This document shows, piece by piece, positions 12,101 to 22,600 of a DNA stretch of 64,000 nt; within the stretch, counting starts at the first letter, position 1; each line of letters starts with the position of its first letter. The translations under genes and the position numbers were made by a program. Under the pieces are notes generated by a model. That model was not told the origin of the DNA. It searched no databases and saw nothing but the letters and a program-made list of their open reading frames with translations. The stretch is from Chrysogorgia sp. JL179-B06. Taxonomy: Eukaryota > Cnidaria > Anthozoa > Scleralcyonacea > Chrysogorgiidae. Location: NCBI GenBank assembly GCA_035772405.1, contig JAYKKM010000209.1:186001-250000 (forward strand). The letters run 5' to 3'.

Positions 12101-12369
12101 AGCTGGATTTAAGACTTGTGCTCACCACAGGTGGCCCAAGTAATAAACTCTTTATAAAGTATTGAAATGTTTTCCAGATACAGTAATTGCGTGAAAATGA
12201 AGCATGTCCAAGCTCAAACCGAAACAGTAGACTCCAAGTCTTTCAGTTTCACTTTTTTAGCTATTTTTACGCAATAATATAAATAATAAGGATAATTAGG
12301 TTACCAAAGGGATACGAGAGGCAATATTATTGGGTAACATGGGATCTCAAGAAACATGTTTTATTCAAC

Positions 12370-13858
12370 ATGGCGTCGTACTCAAGCTCTGACGGTGACA
12401 GCAGTGCTGCATCAGGAATTGAAAGTGAAAATGAAGCAGAAATACCGCTTAAAAGAAAGTACACTGGATCTGCTAAGTACAAAGTTGCTTTTAAAACCGA
12501 GTGGAGATCTTTGCATCCTATTCAAGCAGTAAAAAGTGATGTTTATAAATTTCATTGCCTTCCATGTGGTAAAAATCTGAGTTGTCATCATCAAGGATTA
12601 AAAGACGTCGAAGACCACTGCAAGACGGAAACTCACCTTAAAAATTACTCTTCCTGGAAAAAGCAGCCCCAGTTATCGTTCTTTAAATCTTCTGATATCA
12701 ACTTCGAAAACCAGGTTTTGAATGCTGAAGTTATGGTAACCAACTTTATTGTTCAACATAACTTACCTATAGCCACAGCAGATCACACTCTTCAAGAAAA
12801 TTTTTCCTGATAGCAAAATTGCATCATCTTATTCATGTGCCAAAACCAAAACATTTGCAATTTTGAACGAAGCATTTGCACCTGATTGTCACAACTATAT
12901 AGTTGAACACTGCAAGACCCATGCATATAGTGTCGGACATGATGGATCAAATGATACTGGTGTCCAGAAGATGAATCCAGTGTCAATCAGAATATATGAC
13001 ATAAAACGATCTAAACTTGTCACTGATCATTTTTTCAACATGTGTGTCACTGAAGGTGATGATTGTTGCAAAGCTTTTAAGATATTTGAGGCAATTGAGC
13101 AATGCTTTGAGGAAGATGATATGCCTTGGACAAATTGTGTTAGTTTAAGTGTTGATAACACTAACAGCATGATTGGCATAAATAATTCAGTGGCATCTCG
13201 TTTCTTGGAGAAGAATCCTGCGACATTTATTGCAGGATGCCCTTGTCATCTGGCCCACATTGCAGCCATGAGTCATGCCAATGAAGCGTTCAGTACACAC
13301 GTCAACCTTAGTGTGGAAGATGTGTGTGTAGACTGTTATTATTGGTTTGACAAAAGTACTAAAAGAAAGGGAAAACTCACCGAGTACTTCGAATTTTGTG
13401 ATCAAGAGTATCAATCTGTGCTAAAACATCTTTCTGTTCGTTGGCTTTCATTAGAGCGTTGTATGGAAAGAATATTGAAAAAGCTACCAAGTTTGAAAGC
13501 ATATTTCCTGAGTGAAGATTTTCGAGATGATAGGTTCCAACGCTTAAATCGTTGGTTTACTAATCCACTGCTCGAACCTTCTCTACTGTTCAATACAGCT
13601 GCCATTGGCATTTTTACCTCCTTCAATCGTTTACTTCAAAGAGAGGAGCCCACTATTCATATTCTCAAGCCATCAATGGAGCGTCTGGGAAGAAAACTTG
13701 CCAACAGAATCGTTAAGCCTGCCGTGCTGCAAGATATCTCATCTATTACAGAGATAGATCTTGACATGTTTAATGTTTACATCAAAACATGTTTAATGTT
13801 TATGTATAATGTCACATATTGTCGTATGAATCATATATTGAATAAAGAAAAGGCGTAA
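12370..13858 (+). pseudogene. hAT-like transposase/domesticated-like gene, one frameshift, C-terminus missing
   Basis: One long reading frame of about 490 codons is broken once, near 12780, where one base appears lost: frame 1 to 12810, frame 2 from about 12782. The N-terminus is acidic and Ser-rich, followed by KRKYTGSAKYKVAFKTEWRS and a C-x2-C...H-x5-H zinc finger (FHCLPCGKN...DHCKTETH, about 12550-12635) of the type preceding hAT-like transposases. The second half has HDGSNDTG, LSVDNTNSMIG and GCPCHLAHIAA, matching hAT-core patterns (aspartates around the first catalytic motif, then C-x2-H). The final hATC dimerisation region is absent: the frame ends at 13858 before a tandem repeat. It has no intron. 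It could be a host family derived from hAT rather than an active transposon. Confidence 0.7.
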
Positions 13859-13915
13859 TAAACTCGTTAAAAAGTACAGGAAAAGCAGAATATATATCAA
13901 CAAAATTGCGTTCAT

Positions 13916-14127
13916 CTGCGTTTTGTACGTTTATCCGTATCCGCGTTTTGTACGTTTATCCGTATCTTGCGAAGGGTTGGGACAAAAAGCAGATACATCA
14001 TACAGTTCGTTTCGTTGAACGAAACCATTTCGTTTCGTTGAACGAAACCATTTCGTTTCGTTGAACGAAACCATTTCGTTGAACGAAACCATTTCGTTTC
14101 GTTGAACGAAACCATTTCGTTTCGCAA
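13916..14127. repeat. Two tandem arrays; the second made of near-palindromic units
   Basis: 13918-13966 has two copies of a 24-bp unit containing TTTTGTACGTTTATCCGTATC. 14003-14127 has about six copies of a 23-bp unit CATTTCGTTTCGTTGAACGAAAC, one of them shortened. The core GTTTCGTTGAACGAAAC is an almost perfect palindrome, so each unit can form a hairpin. Confidence 0.85.
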
Positions 14128-14264
14128 AATACAGTAAGCCACTTACAGGTGTATGAGTAATGTATTCAAAATATGAGCTTGATGCCAAGATGGTCACAAT
14201 GTTCTGACAATACAAGCTTCCAATGGAACACAATAGATTGTAGTTAAATTATAGTAAAAAATAA

Positions 14265-16414
14265 TGTCTCTTTCAAATTCATAGTTTTCCAGTCCTTGTG
14301 GCCTTATCTTCTCATCGCCAGTCTCATCGCCAGTCCCATCTGCAGTCATCAGGCATCCAGTTTTCTCAAACAGTTTCCAGAAGAAATCCTTGTTTACTCT
14401 GAGTACCCGCCATGCTTCTCCAGTCCATTTGGTCATAAGAATTCTTCTTTCCTTCGCAGATATTTTGCCGTGCCACTGTTCTAGATTACCTTCTTCTTCT
14501 AGCCACCTTTCCATTACTTCCCCAATTTTTATCTAATCATTCTTCCCCAACCTGCGTCGATTGGTTGAACTTTATCAGCTCGGTTTTCAGGCAGTAAGTA
14601 CAACACGGTATTTACCTCTTCTCTACATTTCTGATGAAATTCCATAGCTTGTTGGAACCCAACATTATCTGCAAACAGCACCTTTTCATCAGTTTCTTTC
14701 CCTACCCCTGGAACAAATGTTATTTCAAGCCATTGCATATTAATGTCAGAATCCATCCATGCAGATTTCTGAAAATACACATCAACATCATATTGTGCAA
14801 TCTCAGCGTTTGCTACATTGCCTTTTCCTCTAAATACAATGGCTGGTTTAAAGGGAAATGGCAATAAAAATTAAGTTTATCTTATTTGAAAGAACTTTTA
14901 AAATGATATATCAAGACCTTTTACAGATTTTCCATATCGTTCTTGGTTCTGTAAATATTTCACTTCTTTTTAACAAAGAACATTGAACATTCCGCCATCT
15001 TGGATATGCATAACCATCCTTGGATATGCATGACGTCACAACCAGGGTAGAAATGTTTTTTATATCAGCAATTATCGAGTCATTATAGATGCTAAATCGT
15101 AGTTGTTTTGGGTGTTGTATACTTTTAAGTGAACTAGCAATCTATTTGAACGCATTCCACTGATATTTGGGCAATTATTTACAACTTTTAGAATGTTTAC
15201 CCTGGTTTTGACGTCACTTAATTAGATCTAATTATAAAACAAGATGGTGGATTGCAGATATTTTTGTTCACAGATATTTCAAAAATTAAGGAAGTTATGG
15301 GGAAATTTTAAAAGGTCTTCATATATTATTTTAAATGTTCTTTCAAATGAGATTATTGCCATTTCCCTTTAATGTTCTGCTCTCCAGCTGCTCGTATACA
15401 GAGCTGTAAAGTTGCTTGTCTTTTGTCCAATCCTGTTGAAGGCTGTGACACCCATATTTGTTTGGATCCTTTTACATCATAGGATTTATCTTGCTCGATT
15501 ACAAATGGCAGTGGCACTTGGTCCACATTGTACCTGTTCTTTGGTAGCCACCTTCCATACTTTGGGTCTAAGACGGTCTTATTTCTTCGGCGCGTAGTTT
15601 TCACAGCCTGTCTCAGATTCCATCATCTGCTGAGTCTTTCTTTTTATTTGTTCTGCGCCTGAGGACAATGTTGTGTCGCTTCTTAAACCTGTAAAACCAG
15701 TTATTACTGGCTTTAAATTTATCTGCCTCCTGCTTGCCATAGCAATGCTATATTTTTTACTTCATTTTTTTCTAAACCAGATTTTTGAGACTTTGCAACC
15801 AGCTGCTCGTCGCACCTTAAATTCGGAAACCAAGAGCTTGCCAGCTTCAGGGTATCTTTCGCTGTACCTCGATTTTTCTCCTATCATTTTCCTCCTTTGC
15901 CTGGCAGATCTAACACTGCCCCTGTTTGCTTTGTGCTTGTTCAGTGAAAACTCCCTCATAATGTTATCTCGATTTTTGTTCCATTTTACGACCAAACACT
16001 TGTTCACACCTCTCATTTCTGCAACCTTATTTCATTTATTTTTGGCTTTGCTTTTTGTAAGAGTATCCAGAAGGTCAAGCGTTTGTTTTTAAATTCTACA
16101 GTGTAAGATTTCCTTTGTTTGCTTGAATTGCTTCCCTTTCTCATCTGACTCCTTGTATTTGGCGCAGACTCCATAGCTTGCCGATTATCCACGTTGTAAT
16201 CTAACGGCACATCATTGTCACCTGAATTACATTCCACTTGAAACTCCACATTACAACTGAGTGTATTCGACGAAGAAATCGGCTGGTTAACTTGAGATTC
16301 TTGCACATTAGGGTTGTGCTCTGGGTTGTGCTTGAAATGCATGTGAATATCAAGATATTGTTTACCTGCAAACACTTCTTCGCAGAGACTGCATTTCAAG
16401 GACTTTTTGGTCAT
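14265..16414 (-). pseudogene. pogo-group DNA transposase (CENP-B-type HTH + DDE_1), frameshifted and split by a MITE
   Basis: Reading the minus strand from 16414: a C2H2 finger (LKCSLCEEVFAGKQYLDIH..FKH), a Ser/Asn-rich linker, a KQRKSYTVEFK HTH (about 16110-16070), MRGVNKCLVVKWNKNRDN and RRKMIGEK (about 16010-15890), and a second HTH-like block (WFYRFKKRHNIVLRRRTNKK, about 15720-15650). Then comes the DDE domain: YNVDQVPLPF (about 15535), KGSKQIWVSQPS, KRQATLQLCIRA, PAIVFRGKG, VLFADNV and PIDAGWG, ending with a WYG/ISAKERRILMTKWTGEAW and EKTGCLMTADG tail. Order and motifs match cnidarian pogo/Tigger-type transposases. At least three frameshifts occur (about 16040, 15740, 15600), and a 517-bp insert at 14852-15368 separates EQNIK from PAIVF. 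No longer functional. Confidence 0.85.
14852..15368. mobile_element. 517-bp long-armed MITE, TSD TTAA (type A)
   Basis: The element starts AGGGAAATGGCAATAA and ends TTATTGCCATTTCCCT, flanked by TTAA at 14848-14851 and 15369-15372. The arms continue inward for well over 100 bp with mismatches. Removing it plus one TTAA makes the host pogo ORF read ...GEQNI-KPAIVFRG... without interruption, which fixes the borders. Each arm carries TGACGTCA (15031-15038, 15209-15216). TTAA and AGGG/CCCT ends match the Kolobok at 50629-54852. Subterminal sequence (TTTATCTTATTTGAAAGAAC) is shared with the MITE at 47777-48571. Confidence 0.92.
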
Positions 16415-16765
16415 GCAGTTGTAATGTCATAAAGTTGACCACTCTTTGACTCAACCTGCTTCTTGAAGCCACAGTCAAATAAAGTGCGATTCATAGCTTA
16501 AAATGTTAGAAAACTTTGTGTAGTAATCCTAGTTGCTCACCACATGAGCGCTAGCTGTCAGATCTGTCAAATGTCTCTGTGACCCATGTGACCTTGGTCC
16601 GTACTACAGTACTTCTAGGCAGCGGTTTCAGCATAAATACTGAAATCACAAGCTGCCAAAAATTTCAAGCTGCCATCTTGGATGAAAATTCGAGTTGCTT
16701 CAGGTTTGCTTTTATTTGAAAGTGGAATGTGTCTACTCCATAGTGAAAGGTAGCATGTATGTACA

Positions 16766-17168
16766 GTGATGGCAAATGAATACGAGCTTTTTATCGAGTC
16801 CAGTTTACGTGGATATCATGCATACAAGGATGCAAAAGTTTACATAGGGGAGATGTTGGAATGCGAACTGGATCTCGACAACGAACACGATAAATATGCA
16901 GTTGTAAAAAAAACGGAGCGGGGAGATTGTTGGGCATGTTCCAATTGAACTTTCACGGGCATTTCACAAGTTTATTGCTGATTATGGAGAACTCAAAGCT
17001 GAGTGCATTGGAGATAGATTCAATGCTGGAGGAGGAAAGGGCTTGGAAGTCCCGGTTGATTACACATTAGTTGGAAATGTCCAGTACCTGAACAGGGTCT
17101 TAAGAAGATTGAAGTGCAGGGAGTCTACATGTAACCTGAAATACAGTGATGTCAGAAAAAGATCATAG
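16766..17168 (+). pseudogene. HIRAN-domain-like small protein, single-base break in an A-run
   Basis: The frame starts at ATG 16766 and reads ESSLRGYHAYKDAKVYIGEM, ECELDLDNEHDKYAVVVKK. After an eight-A run it needs a one-base shift to continue GEIVGHVPIELSRAFHKFI, then ...GGGKGLEVPVDYTLVGN and a basic tail ending at 17168. The pattern (G.HAY..., N.hD.yAV.V, vGhvP...) is that of HIRAN domains, which bind DNA ends in helicases and also occur as short stand-alone proteins in cnidarians and fish. The single defect lies in a homopolymer, so a sequencing indel is possible and the gene may be intact (about 134 aa). It has no introns. Confidence 0.65.
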
Positions 17169-17169
17169 G

Positions 17170-17880
17170 CTAAGTCCTACATGTACATTTACGGATGTGT
17201 GAAACATTAATGTAATTTATTTTATTTTACATCTGTTTCTATGCAGTACTGTATACTGCTTAATACTGACATTTGTTTTGTTGACAATTTTATTATACCA
17301 GTAGAAGTTGAAAGTATAAGTGCTGTATCATATAAAGTCTGAAACACTTTCATGAAAGTAAATTTTGCAGTCTAGGAGTTTAATACCCTGAAACACATTT
17401 ATCTGGAACTGTATAAATCACTGCCAAGCCTTCAGTCTTATTTTTCATTCCATAACTATTACATGCCTACCAAATAAGAACCTTTTCCAAATTTCAGGCT
17501 GAATTGGTTCTTATAAAAATGGGTGTCTAAATGGCAAATTTCAGGCTGTAGGTTCTTAATCCATTAGGTTCTTATACGTGGGATTTCACTGTATTTCAAT
17601 ATATATTTGCCATTTGCTATTGACTGTATTTAAAATTTTTAATAGCAAATAGAGTCAATAGACTCGGTAAAAAATAAAAATAGACACATTTAAACATGAA
17701 AATTTCAATTCTGGGATCCATTTTTGCCAGCTATCAAAGCTGATAAGGGCATCAATCCTGAGGGGGAGGAAAGAATGCATCACCCCCACGTGTTGGCCCT
17801 TTGGGGAGGGGGGTAAATATCTGCAAATTTAATATTCATACTAAAATTAATGAAATGTAGCAAAAGGGTACCCAATATGT
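17170..17880. other. Non-coding AT-rich spacer
   Basis: I see no gene. A short imperfect inverted repeat lies at about 17605-17660 (tatttgccatttgctattgact / agtcaatag...atagcaaat), and a C/G-run-containing block at about 17760-17815. Confidence 0.4.
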
Positions 17881-17910
17881 TTGTTGCTACTTGCAGCCTT
17901 GGACGCCATC

Positions 17911-19850
17911 ATGACTGACAGTGAACTTGAGCTTACAACAGTTGTAGAAGCAAGAGACGACAACATCGAAATGATTGATACCAATAGACCAATTGAAAAT
18001 ATGCAGATTGGGGAGGTTACTATTGGCAAACCCAAGCGGGGCCCACCAGTTCATCCAATATGGAGTTATGCGTTTGATGACCCCACTGGCACTGCTTACT
18101 CCATCACCAGCCCTAACAATGCCATATGCAAACACTGCAAGCAATCTGTCTGGCATCACCACAAAACGGCATCTATCAAAACCCACCTTCGAAAATGCCC
18201 CCAGTTCAAAAAGGTAATGTTGGACATGGCTGTCAGCGACCGCCCAGACTGGTGGACTAAGCAAAGGGGCACTGCAAAGAAGTCAATGGGGTCTACATCC
18301 TCCAAAAGCACTTCGTCTGTCAGCAGCAAGTCACAATCATCAGTAAGATCATTTAGCATACCCCTGTTCAGTGTCTCAGAACAAAAGAGGTTCAATCATG
18401 AGATGGCAATGTATTTTTACTGCACAGGCACAAGTTTCCAGAGGGCTGAAGATCCATTTCTCCTTCGGGCTATCCAATTGGTGCGCCCAGGTGCTAAATT
18501 GCCAACACGCAAGCAGAAGGTAAAGAAGGAAGTCAATAAGGTGCTTTCCACTAATGGTCTGTCTGCATTACAAGTGATGCATGGGACTGTAGCGAACGAT
18601 CCTGTTGTCAACTACATGGCTGTGTGTCCAACTAAATCGCTATTTTTGGAAGCAGTACACACAGAAGAGCAAAGTCATGATGCAGACTGGCTTTTTGCAG
18701 ACCTACGTCGTGTGATAGATAGTCTCGATGACAATGTGGTTGGTGCAGTTACCAATAACACAACAACCGACAAGAAGGCGTGCAGTGAATTGGAGAAGAA
18801 ATACCCAACACATTTTTTCCATGGGTGTGTGTCCCATGGTCTGCATTTTCTAGTGAAAGATATCTTTGCAGCCAAAAAGAAGGATGTCCCTGGTGGTGGA
18901 CCTGCTGAATATCCAGCTGGTTACCCATTTGAAGACCTGCTCCAGTTTGCTATCGACTGCAAGGATGTTGTTGCCTTTTTCCATAACCAAGTGGTCTGGT
19001 CCAGCCTGCACCAACACGTTGGGGCACATTGAATGGCTGTTTTAAATCGTTGCGAGCTGCTGATAACATCCTGAATGGTTTGGTATCTGAGCGGGATTTC
19101 GTTACCAAGGGAAATGCCAAACAAAAAGGAGAAACGTGTAGCAATTTAAGCAGTCATCACAGATCCTGATTTTGTCACCAAGCTTGACGAATGCATTACG
19201 ATTCTGGCACCAATCTACATGCACATAAAGATCTTGCAAAGCGATGCGGTTCCATGCTCAGATGTGTACAAGGCATTTGTTGAGCTGGAGGAGAAAATAC
19301 ACAGCCTGACGAATGTTGACGCAGACAAGAAGGCTTACCTAGTCGAGCTGGTGCGTAAACGATTCGATTTTATGTATGGAGATGCGCATGGTGTGGCCTA
19401 TCTTCTAGATCCGCGATACCTGGGTGATGGGATGCTGCGCACTCTACGAAAGGAGATTGAAGATTTCATGTACAAATTTCCAAAAAAGGATGGCACCGCA
19501 AGTGAGGCACGGATCATGGAGCAGTTGGCACAAGAGTATACTGCCTTTCGGATTGAAGCGCTCAGCGAAAGACAACAGAGCACATTCCGCTTTAAAATAA
19601 TCGGCAAGTCCAAGTCAGTACTCCAATGGTGGTTAGTGGACGGCACAGACTGGCCATTATTGCAGAATCTAGCATTGCATGTCTTTTCCATGGCAGCATC
19701 GAGTGCCGCCTCAGGAGCGGATTCATTCAAAACTAAGAAATCGCCTTGGTCACAAGAAAATCAAGAAATTGGTCTACATCAAGACAAACACTGTTCAGAT
19801 GGCAGATGTGCTGCTCAAGGACTGATTGTGACAGTGACGAGGATAGTATT
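17911..19850 (+). pseudogene. hAT transposase with BED zinc finger, two or more frameshifts
   Basis: ATG at 17911 starts a 373-codon frame. It has an acidic N-terminus, then a BED-type finger (HPIWSYAFDD, AICKHCKQSVWHHHKTASIKTHLRKC, about 18050-18200), a Ser/Thr linker, PLFSVSEQKRFNHEMAMYFY, FLRAIQLVRPG, and a hAT core with VVGAVTNNTTTDKKA and FFHGCVSHGLHFLVKDI. It shifts at about 19025-19150, then frame 1 reads HIKILQSDAVPCSDVYK... FLLDPRYLG..., the region before hATC. At about 19730 another one-base shift leads into KLRNRLGHKKIKKLVYIKTN, a hATC end. Two to three indels disable it. The likely right terminus is the CATCCCTG at about 20048-20055. I could not find the matching left end. Confidence 0.82.
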
Positions 19851-20055
19851 GTAGAGGTAGACTCACTAGACTCTAGAGGGACTAAACAGCAAAACTCTGA
19901 AACATTTGGGGACATGACAATATTACCGTATTAATTAAGTTATAAAAAATTGTTGAAATTTTAAAGGTTTTCTCAAGAATCGTCTTTAATTGTCTTTAAT
20001 TGAATTAAAGAATAAAGAAGAATTTTTTTCCGGAAAAACCTTTAATCCATCCCTG

Positions 20056-20312
20056 GCACTGGTACCTTCCTAGCAAAAGCCGACATTGAATCCACCTTTC
20101 GCCAATACCCGGTACATCCTGAAGAGTGGGAATTATTGGGCATGAGGTGAAACAACCATTATTATCTCGATAAAGTCCTCCCCTTTGGTTTAAGAAGCGC
20201 GTCCTACAGTATTTGTTCAACCAATGGACGCCCTCGAGTGGGTACTCGTTAACAAATGTAATATAAGCTATGTACGTTGGACACATCCTAGATGATTGAA
20301 CGTTTTTTATTC
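20056..20312 (+). pseudogene. DIRS-type reverse transcriptase fragment
   Basis: Immediately after the presumed hAT end CATCCCTG the sequence reads GTGTFLAKADIESTFRQYPV, EEWELLGMR, YYLDKVLPFGLRSA, ALEWVLVNKCNISYVGHILD-D. These are the RT blocks (K.DI..AFR, LP FGLRSAP, LDD) of DIRS/Ngaro-like YR retrotransposons rather than gypsy. Two frameshifts are needed. No recombinase or split repeats are seen. Confidence 0.7.
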
Positions 20313-20331
20313 GAAAATAAAAGGCTAAATA

Positions 20332-20493
20332 ATGGCTGGAAACGTTCATGGCAGTTATACGAAGATTACCGATTGTCAGAAAGATGTTCTTATGCAATAT
20401 TATGATGCTAGGATGACAGGGAAGGGCGTAAAACACAAGGTTGCCATTCAATCTGCAGCTGGTGAAAGTGGTTTGTATCCTGAAAGAGTCAAG
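20332..20493 (+). pseudogene. Unrecognised gene, first exon
   Basis: ATG at 20332 opens 54 codons (MAGNVHGSYTKITDCQKDV..., AAGESGLYPERVK) ending at a GT donor (aag|gtgtgt). In phase, an acceptor at 20678-20679 leads to KWIGNETAKHNASC, giving ERVKKWIGNETAKH across the junction, which faintly recalls a helix-turn-helix recognition helix. The second exon (20680-20810) runs into a stop. I cannot name the family. It may be the start of the gene whose later exons are at 21663-22390 and 25020-25410. Confidence 0.45.
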
Positions 20494-20954
20494 GTGTGTT
20501 TGCTTTATTATTGGGTTTAAAGCTTGCTAAAATGTGTCTCAATTGTATAGCCTCTTTGCTAATATTATTGTATATTTAGATCTTTAACAAACTAGTGTTT
20601 GTTTAGACGATCAGACAGATCATTGGTCATTCTACTTTAATGTAACCTAAAAATATTTACCTTGTTTTACTAAATATAGAAATGGATTGGTAATGAAACA
20701 GCTAAGCATAACGCAAGCTGTTTAATTGACTCTGTTCAATCGCACGAAAAACAATCGAAGAGACTAAAGCCTGCGTTTGTCAAAATAACGTTTTCTGCAG
20801 GGAATTGATCTACAAATCAGGTAAATTATTGACAATGTATCTTGATCAAGTCTGATTCTGTAAGCAAAATGTTAAATGAAGCTGCTATATTAGTGTGTTT
20901 GATTGCAAATACTCAGTAGATAGATAAAAACGCAATTGTAAAGCTTGTTTTATT

Positions 20955-21312
20955 AACCTGTGTGCTGTATCTCGTGCTTTGAGATCATCAGACCGTAATC
21001 TGCTAATTGAGCCAAAATCCAAAACGGTGACTCATGGAGACAGAGCGTTCTCGGCACCAAAACTGTGGAAATCATTACCACAGGAAATTAGAAGCTTTGA
21101 TATGTTGGGTAATTTTAAGTCAGCAGTTAAGACTTTTCTTTTTTTAAATTAATAGTTTTTTTGTTTATAGTGGTAATATATGTAGTAGGCTTTATCTTAT
21201 AATGAAACTGTAATAAGTTTTTATTAGTTTATTTAAGAATATATTGTTGTAAGAGCATTGAGACTATTGTATAATGCTCCTAATACGTCTATTATTATTA
21301 TTATAAAGTAGA
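20955..21312 (+). mobile_element. LINE 3' end (CR1/L2-like) with ATT tail
   Basis: Frame reads LLIEPKSKTVTHGDRAFSAP, KLWKSLPQEIRSF, NFKSAVKTFLF then a stop, the conserved C-terminal tail of CR1/L2/RTE-like LINE ORF2 (SAP.LWN.LP..IR......FK..LKT.LF). It is followed by a short 3' UTR ending in an (ATT)n tract (about 21288-21303). 5' truncated. It lies in an intron-like gap of the unrecognised gene. Confidence 0.75.
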
Positions 21313-21334
21313 CTTGACTTAAGATTAATGGTGA

Positions 21335-21505
21335 TATTTAACAATTATCGAATTTGGTTGTCGTATGATATCAAGTCTTATCAAGGCCAAGGTTTGTGTT
21401 ATCTGCCAAAGCGTGAGGCGGATAACACCAACCAAGGGCTGGAAAAGTCTTGATATCATGCGATAACCAAATTCAATATCATGCGATAACCAAATTCAAC
21501 AATTG
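21335..21505. repeat. Fold-back repeat with duplicated arm
   Basis: TTATCGAATTTGGTTGTCGTATGATATCAAGTCTT at about 21337 is complemented by AAGTCTTGATATCATGCGATAACCAAATTC at about 21438-21470. The last about 28 bases (CAATATCATGCGATAACCAAATT) are then repeated once more in tandem. GTTATCTGCC/GGCGGATAAC forms the inner stem. A MITE-like hairpin element. Confidence 0.75.
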
Positions 21506-21662
21506 TTTTATTATACAATATTGAATTCAGAAGCCTTAACTGGCTTTTGGAAATTTACGAAGAAAGACATGCAATGAAACGTTTCATAGTACTTTAGTAA
21601 TACGCAAATACCTGGTGTATAGATTAAAGGTTGCAATTTTACAACTTTCTTGTACCTTTTAG

Positions 21663-22390
21663 AATATACTTGAAAAAGATCCAGATAATACTGAAGAGTC
21701 GCATAGACCAGTATACCAGAAAATCGAGCTTTGTATTGGATGTAAAGTTAGTGGAGAAGTTATAGAAAATCCTGATACAGATCCCAACAGCAAACGTTTG
21801 AAAAAGACGACCGTTGTCAACTGGGAAGAGCGCACAGTGGAGGAGTCATTCGTTGATGTAAGACGCTTTTCAGAAGACCTTGCTGAATCCTTGGAATCAA
21901 GGCTAGAAAACTGCGTTTCTGATGCTGCTGAGTCGACAACGTTCTTTGATATCGCAGAAACTGCAAAGCTAATGTGTGGACCAAAACTTGGCAACAACAG
22001 TGTGCAAATTAAAGAGGGAGAGTTGGAAGAACATGGCACGCAGAAATTCCACGCCTTTTTCAAAGAGGTTTGTGAACTGAAACATCAATGATGACCGTTT
22101 TGATCATCGAATGTATTGAAGCGTACTTCACAACTGGAAAAAGGGCATTAGGCATCTGATCTGAGACAGAAAACAACGTTTTTCGTCCGTCTTGATACCG
22201 TTAAAGATAGTGGGTTACCAACTTCACTTGGGACAGATTTTGAAACGTTTGCTAAAAATGGAACTTTTGCCGCAGTCAGTGAACGAGATGACAACCCGTC
22301 AACAGTTTCGATTTCATTATGCAAACCATGAGCCTTTTGATGCACACATTTTGGAAGACGAAGTTGTTTGTGCCTTGTATACAAACGAGG
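21663..22390 (+). pseudogene. Unrecognised multi-exon gene, middle exons
   Basis: After acceptor ttttag (21662) a 142-codon frame runs to 22091: NILEKDPDNTEESHRPVYQK, CIGCKVSGEV, VNWEERTVEESFVDVRRFSE, AAESTTFFDIAETAKLMCG, KFHAFFKEVC. From about 22160 a second block reads TTFFVRLDTVKDSGLPTSLG, FAAVSERDDN, then EDEVVCALYTNE before a GT at about 22389. A later block at 25050-25330 (MAMGRSEAIMESFYSVMDMQ, LEDRTLVDWARPSVLR, AAELYVNGKK) looks like the next part, across an inserted Penelope-like element. I recall similar EAIVESFYSVM...RT.VDW proteins in cnidarians and fish but cannot name them. Confidence 0.5.
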
Positions 22391-22600
22391 TAATAATAAA
22401 ATTATTAATAATCTTATATATATATACAAACATGTAGTTTAATCGAGTGAAATGCCAAATAACATGAAGAACTAAGAACATGAAAGAACTGGAAGAAAGC
22501 CTGATGAATAGACGTCTGAGGAAATGGCAGACACTGATGCCCGACGAAGCCCATGTCAACCGACCGCGTATTTCTATCGAAGCCATGAAGAGTTCAAGAT

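Larger units (their letters stand above)
5100..12150. repeat. Nested cluster of a hairpin-ended interspersed repeat family
   Basis: No convincing gene lies here. A 35-40 base motif of the form AAGTAGCCCGAGTTAACGCC + TAGCGGGCGTCTTGTTA recurs at 5518-5554, 9662-9696 and 10983-11020, and inverted at 5999-6034 and 7155-7191. Its centre can fold (ACGCC/GGCGT). A second fold-back motif, ACTTGGGCTACYCC...GGGTAGYACCAAGT, followed by TTTTAAAA-like sequence, occurs at 7438-7478 and inverted at 11962-12000 and 12113-12147. About 6215-6605 is repeated inverted at about 11020-11385, and about 7700-7850 inverted at about 11440-11600. 6447-6663 and 6666-6880 are direct duplicates. This looks like several insertions of one non-autonomous family into each other. 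Confidence 0.7.

Noticed and set aside
15673..16092. 139-codon plus-strand ORF with hydrophobic stretches, possible membrane protein
   Set aside because: It is antisense to the pogo HTH region, whose minus-strand motifs are unmistakable.
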